NCBI RefSeq assembly: GCF_017921895.1
Contig: NZ_JAFIDN010000012.1
Span: 1-64,000, forward strand
DNA: 64,000 nt
DNA from: Natronogracilivirga saccharolytica
GTDB lineage: Bacteria; Bacteroidota; Rhodothermia; Balneolales; Natronogracilivirgulaceae
Reading direction: 5' to 3'
Below, piece after piece: positions 60,288 through 64,000 of this stretch (position 1 is its first letter; each line of letters opens with the position of its first letter). The notes under the pieces were generated by a model that was given only the letters and a program-made list of their open reading frames with translations, searched no databases and was not told where the DNA came from. The position numbers and the translations under genes were made by a program.

Positions 60288-61343
60288 CTACTTCACAACC
60301 CAGGTCTCTTCGCCGCCAAGCAGCTCATCCAGGTCACCTTCGCCTTTCCTGTCGTAAACCTCTTTGGTCTGTTCGCTCAGAAGATCTTCATAGGTCGGCC
60401 GGTCTGCCGCAAGAAATACACCAAACGGTCTGGGGAGTCCGCCTTCTTTGGTGTTGTCATCAAACAGGGTTGTCAGCAGCCATGCCTTGTTGTAATCCTT
60501 CTCATCGTGAATCCAGAGATCATCTTTGGAATACTGACCGTTGCCAAGTTCGACTATTTCGGGGTGCAGTCCGTCAAGACGGATACCATAGGCATCATTT
60601 TTCCCGAATACAAGAGGCTGATCCTGCTCAAGGTACAGTGTTGTATTGTCGCGTACGGCTTTGTCGGTGTATGGACTGAAAGCGCCGTCATTGAATACAA
60701 TGCAGTTCTGATAGATCTCCAGCAGGGAGGTGCCATGGTGCTCATGGCTTCGCTCCAGCATGGCCTGCAAATGTTTGGGGTCCCGGTCCAGGGTTCTCGC
60801 AAGAAACGTGCCGTTGGCTCCCAGGCCCAGTGCCAGCGGATTGAACGGGGCATCGAGGGATCCCATCGGAGTCGATTTGGTCACGTGACCCTGGCGCGAA
60901 GTCGGGGAGTACTGCCCTTTTGTGAGGCCGTAAATTTCATTGTTGAAAAGCAGCACATTGATATCCAGATTACGCCGCAGGAGATGAATAATGTGATTGC
61001 CGCCTATGGACAAGCCGTCACCATCGCCGGTTGCAACCCAGACACTCAGCTCGGGACGGGCAGCCTTGAGGCCGGTTGCAATGGCCGGCGCGCGCCCGTG
61101 GATGCCGTGAATGCCGTAGGTGTTCATGTAGTAGGGGAACCGGGAGGAGCATCCGATTCCTGCGATAAAAACGATATTCTCAGGTTCCACGTCCAGCTTC
61201 GGCATGAGGTTCTGAACCTGTTTCAGGATGGTGTAATCTCCGCAACCGGGGCACCACCGCACATCCTGGTCGGATGCGAAATCTTTGCCTTTCAGTTCAG
61301 TGCCGTTTCCTTTGGTTCCGTTGACTGTTTTTTGACTGCTCAT
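60288..61343 (-). CDS. korB: 2-oxoacid:ferredoxin oxidoreductase beta subunit
   Basis: With KorA this enzyme oxidises 2-oxoglutarate (or another 2-oxoacid) to the acyl-CoA, reducing ferredoxin. The 351-residue beta subunit has WCPGCGDYTILKQVQ and GIGCSSRFP for the iron-sulfur cluster, and the TPP motif GDGDGLSIGGNH near residue 105. The family match to KorB/OorB is based on overall layout; pyruvate specificity cannot be excluded. It is 107 bp downstream of korA on the same strand and clearly its partner. Confidence 0.93.
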   Translation of the reverse strand: MSSQKTVNGTKGNGTELKGKDFASDQDVRWCPGCGDYTILKQVQNLMPKLDVEPENIVFIAGIGCSSRFPYYMNTYGIHGIHGRAPAIATGLKAARPELSVWVATGDGDGLSIGGNHIIHLLRRNLDINVLLFNNEIYGLTKGQYSPTSRQGHVTKSTPMGSLDAPFNPLALGLGANGTFLARTLDRDPKHLQAMLERSHEHHGTSLLEIYQNCIVFNDGAFSPYTDKAVRDNTTLYLEQDQPLVFGKNDAYGIRLDGLHPEIVELGNGQYSKDDLWIHDEKDYNKAWLLTTLFDDNTKEGGLPRPFGVFLAADRPTYEDLLSEQTKEVYDRKGEGDLDELLGGEETWVVK

Positions 61344-61450
61344 AATGTTCAGATAGTTCAGTAGGTCAGTAAATTAGTGTGATTGGTGAAGCTGCCCGGG
61401 GGATAAAGCTGCAAATATGGCAGATCCGGGGCGGCTTCAGAGATTCCCGG

Positions 61451-63313
61451 TTACCCGGTACACATTTCCACAATTTTTGTCTTCAGTTCGGCAACCGTGA
61501 AAGGAACACCGCGTACACGGTTGTAACCTTCAACAGGCAAGAGGAACTGATCCCTCAGTATTTTGGAAAGCTGTCCGCGGTTGATTTCCGGCACCAGAAT
61601 CCGGTCAAAACGTCCGAGGATATCTTTCAGGTTCTTTGGAAACGGACTCAGATACCTCAGATGGATGTAGGAAACATCGTGCCCGTCCTCAAGTGCTTCC
61701 GTTACGGCCGATTTGATGGATCCGTATGTCGAACCCCATCCCACGACGAGCAGTTTGCCGCTGTCGGTGCCTTCATCGATTTCCTGATCCGGGATGAATT
61801 TTGCGATGTTATCTCGTTTTTTCTCCCGGAACTCGGTCATCATGTGATGATTGTCGGGATCGTAGGAGATATTTCCGGTTTCATGTTCTTTTTCCAGACC
61901 TCCGATCCGGTGGGCAAGTCCCTTCGTGCCGGCTACAGCCCATGGGCGCACCAGGTTTTCGTCCCTTTTGTAAGGAAGGAACGGCGCGCTTTCCTGACCG
62001 TTGCCGCCATCAGCCGGCTTTTCCTGTTTTACATTGACGGGCTTGAGTTTGGATGTGTCCGGCAGTTTCCACGGTTCGGCCCCGTTGGCGATATATCCGT
62101 CGGTCAGCATCATAACCGGAATCATGTGCTCAACGGCGAGACGGCACGCTTCATAGGTGACATCAAAACAGTCGGCCGGGGAAGATGCGGAAATTATTGC
62201 AACAGGACATTCGCCTGCTCTTCCGTAAAAGGCCTGCAGCAGATCAGCCTGTTCGGTTTTAGTCGGCAGTCCGGTTGAGGGGCCGGCCCGCTGCACATTG
62301 ACGATCACAAGCGGAAGCTCAAGCATGGTCGCCAGTCCGATGGCTTCACTTTTCAGCGCCACGCCGGGACCCGAGCTGGTAGTAACTCCAAGATGTCCGC
62401 CGAAGGAAGCGCCGATGGCAGATGTAATTGCGGCAATTTCATCCTCGGCCTGAAACGTACTCACATTGTAATTCTTCAGTCGTGACAGGCCGTGCAGAAT
62501 TTCAGATGCCGGTGTAATCGGGTAGGAGCCGAGAAACAGTGGCAGATTGGATTTTTTTGCCACTGCAGCCAGGCCCAGCACGATGGAGTCGTTGCCGGTG
62601 ATATTCCGGTACGTGCCGGGCTTAATTGGTGCGGCTTCTACAGTATAGCGTTCGCTGAAAATTTCAGTGGCGATGCCATAGGTAAAACCGTCATTAAGGG
62701 CTTTGATATTGGCTTCGGCAATCTTCGGCTTGTTTGCAAACTTCTTCTTTAGAAACTCAATTGTTGAATCTGTGGGACGGCTGTAAAGCCAGTAGACCAC
62801 ACCAAGGACAAACATGTTCTTGCTCCGGTCAATTTCCTTGGTGGTCAGGCCGGTATCTTTCAAGCTTTCTCGGGTCATCTTTGTGACGTCAATTTCAATC
62901 ACCGAGTAACCGGCTTCTTTGGCATCCTGAATGGGTGTTTCTTCGGGGGCATATTTTGCCAGTGAGAGATCCTTTTTACCGAAACCATCGGTATTTGCAA
63001 TGATGATTCCGCCGGGTTTGAGGAATTTCAGGTTGGCTTTCAATGCAGCGGCATTCATCACAACCAGAACATCACACATATCACCGGGGGTGTGAATCGG
63101 CTTGCTTCCGAAATGGATCTGAAATCCGGAAACGCCATGCACCGTACCGGCCGGAGCCCGTATTTCAGCGGGGTAATCGGGAAAAGTGCTCAGGTCATTG
63201 CCGGACAATGCCGTTGTGTTGCTGAACTGTGATCCTGTTAATTGGATTCCGTCACCGGAATCTCCTGAAAACCGGATCGTAACTTCTTTTTTTTGTTTTT
63301 CTGTAATACTCAT
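61451..63313 (-). CDS. korA: 2-oxoacid:acceptor oxidoreductase alpha subunit (gamma-alpha fusion)
   Basis: The 620-residue subunit has an N-terminal gamma domain (FSGDSGDGIQLTGSQFSNT through about residue 190) fused to the alpha domain (from about 230: LPLFLGSYPITPASEILHGLSRL, then GVTTSSGPGVALKSEAIGLA; in pieces). The alpha domain continues to a C-terminal SKILRDQFLLPVEGYN region. This fused form is the two-subunit KOR type found in Bacteroidota and halophiles, often aerobic. It is upstream of korB on the same strand. Together they suggest a ferredoxin-linked TCA route rather than only a 2-oxoglutarate dehydrogenase complex. Confidence 0.94.
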   Translation of the reverse strand: MSITEKQKKEVTIRFSGDSGDGIQLTGSQFSNTTALSGNDLSTFPDYPAEIRAPAGTVHGVSGFQIHFGSKPIHTPGDMCDVLVVMNAAALKANLKFLKPGGIIIANTDGFGKKDLSLAKYAPEETPIQDAKEAGYSVIEIDVTKMTRESLKDTGLTTKEIDRSKNMFVLGVVYWLYSRPTDSTIEFLKKKFANKPKIAEANIKALNDGFTYGIATEIFSERYTVEAAPIKPGTYRNITGNDSIVLGLAAVAKKSNLPLFLGSYPITPASEILHGLSRLKNYNVSTFQAEDEIAAITSAIGASFGGHLGVTTSSGPGVALKSEAIGLATMLELPLVIVNVQRAGPSTGLPTKTEQADLLQAFYGRAGECPVAIISASSPADCFDVTYEACRLAVEHMIPVMMLTDGYIANGAEPWKLPDTSKLKPVNVKQEKPADGGNGQESAPFLPYKRDENLVRPWAVAGTKGLAHRIGGLEKEHETGNISYDPDNHHMMTEFREKKRDNIAKFIPDQEIDEGTDSGKLLVVGWGSTYGSIKSAVTEALEDGHDVSYIHLRYLSPFPKNLKDILGRFDRILVPEINRGQLSKILRDQFLLPVEGYNRVRGVPFTVAELKTKIVEMCTG

Positions 63314-63614
63314 GTTCTTACGTCGCAGCGACGGTTTGGCGGTTATGGGTAATGCGATAAAGCCCGGATTCGACTTCCGGACTTCTAAAAAGCGCGATGA
63401 ATAAAATGGAAAAGAGCTGTTTTGGTCTGTCGGAAAGGCAGGTATTGCACGGATGCAGGATGAATTGCAGGGGAGAGAAATGTTCTAATAATGTCAATGC
63501 ATTCACGTGCATCCCTGAATTAATTATGCCTTTATATTCTATTAAACAATTGCAGAGCAAAAAACAAGTAAAAACGTAAAATTATGTCACTTTTTTAACG
63601 CTTTTGAGGTTAGT
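63314..63614. other. Intergenic region between korA and the rlmN-like gene
   Basis: About 300 bp without a supported gene. It is AT-rich at 63550-63600 and must contain the korA promoter. The small frames that fit here have no recognisable family and are not reported. Confidence 0.5.
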
Positions 63615-64000
63615 TTATTCCGGTTTTCCGGACGGGTGCTGCTCCGGTTTGCCGGACCGTAATCCGGAACCGTGTCTCATGGACATGGATACACGGTCAT
63701 TCTCACTGAATACTTTCAGCTGGCCACAACCCGCTTCAATGTCTTCTCCATAGCACCAGCGGGTGTCGGTATCAAAACCTGCCCCGGTCAACACATTGCG
63801 GAAAGTATTCCATCTTTCCCGCTCCGTACGGGTCATACCGGATTCGGATACATCGTTATACATAATCAGTGTTATGCCGGCGCGGATATTGCGGAGATAG
63901 GAGGCCAGGTTTTCAGCATCCTGCTGCCGGTCATTTACGTCTTTCATGAGCAGGTACTGAATGGTGACAGTCTGGCCGGTTTTTCTGTTGTAGTAGGACA
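63615..64000 (-). CDS. rlmN: RlmN/Cfr-type radical SAM rRNA methyltransferase, C-terminal part
   Basis: The gene continues beyond the window. The visible 128 residues read through YYNRKTGQTVTIQYLLMKDVND, LRNIRAGITLIMYND and ERERWNTFRNVLTGAGFDTDTRW (in pieces). The closing GEDIEAGCGQLK holds the cysteine that carries the transferred methyl group in RlmN. It would methylate adenosine 2503 of 23S rRNA and some tRNAs. The last 30 residues after CGQL are Ser/Gly/Pro-rich (SGKPEQHPSGKPE) and longer than in common RlmN. The N-terminal radical-SAM CxxxCxxC motif lies outside the window. Confidence 0.85.
   Translation of the reverse strand, partial: SYYNRKTGQTVTIQYLLMKDVNDRQQDAENLASYLRNIRAGITLIMYNDVSESGMTRTERERWNTFRNVLTGAGFDTDTRWCYGEDIEAGCGQLKVFSENDRVSMSMRHGSGLRSGKPEQHPSGKPE

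Noticed and set aside
63318-63579. Small frames between korA and the rlmN-like gene
   Set aside because: No recognisable motif; they look like chance frames in an intergenic region.

Overview
The window is chromosomal DNA from a member of the Bacteroidota/Balneolota/Rhodothermota group, most likely a Balneolota-type, light-exposed and possibly salt-adapted marine or soda-lake bacterium. This is inferred from gene content, not from a marker gene. The support is a type IX secretion (T9SS) PorU/PorV pair with a C-terminal sorting domain on a neighbouring protein, many lipoproteins and TolB/PD40-type outer-membrane proteins, few clear Shine-Dalgarno sites, one good Bacteroidota-type promoter (TAnnTTTG) before rplU, a classical LexA, two photolyases, and strongly acidic exported proteins. 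No rRNA, tRNA, CRISPR array, prophage or transposase gene was seen.

Layout. 0.2-10.7 kb: metabolic and envelope genes (acyl-CoA dehydrogenase, OsmC, sirtuin, an SGNH-like protein without its serine, SDR, M23 peptidase, a TPR/SGNH membrane protein, cobalamin adenosyltransferase, YigZ). 10.8-18.7 kb: a co-directional DUF971 - TetR - TolC - RND adaptor - RND pump cluster, whose pump carries an extra block of membrane helices. 18.7-22.2 kb: thioesterase, PhzF, FKBP lipoprotein, Gfo/Idh-like protein, PspC. 22.2-25.6 kb: two different photolyases in tandem (FeS-BCP type and class II CPD type).

25.6-43.0 kb is a run of ten minus-strand genes, tightly spaced or overlapping, read porU -> porV -> M6-like pseudopeptidase with T9SS sorting domain -> HEFTH peptidase/beta-propeller/barrel protein -> DUF5683-like protein -> PASTA protein with acidic tail -> rpe -> phoH -> MBL hydrolase -> purine nucleoside phosphorylase. 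The first six look like one envelope/secretion module: PorU and PorV are the attachment machinery, the M6-like protein is a probable cargo, and the large barrel protein is a probable outer-membrane partner. 43-51.5 kb: thiolase, lipoprotein, cystathionine gamma-synthase, TPR lipoprotein, RidA, M23 peptidase, FAH-family hydrolase. 51.6-55.7 kb: rpmA, rplU, lexA, acs. 55.8-63.3 kb: two universal stress proteins, a patatin-barrel protein, and a 2-oxoacid:ferredoxin oxidoreductase pair. The window ends inside an rlmN-like gene.

The most unusual signal is a dispersed family of palindromic repeats of about 93-120 bp. They sit flush against the start codons of four functionally unrelated genes (cobalamin adenosyltransferase, RND adaptor, cystathionine gamma-synthase, TPR lipoprotein). 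Each unit begins with ATGAAAT and ends with AAACAC, so the last flank supplies the gene's own ATGAAA start. At the RND adaptor the unit is present as two identical 94-bp copies. The outer stems differ in sequence between subtypes but still pair. This looks like a mobile or duplicating 5'-UTR/translation-start module.
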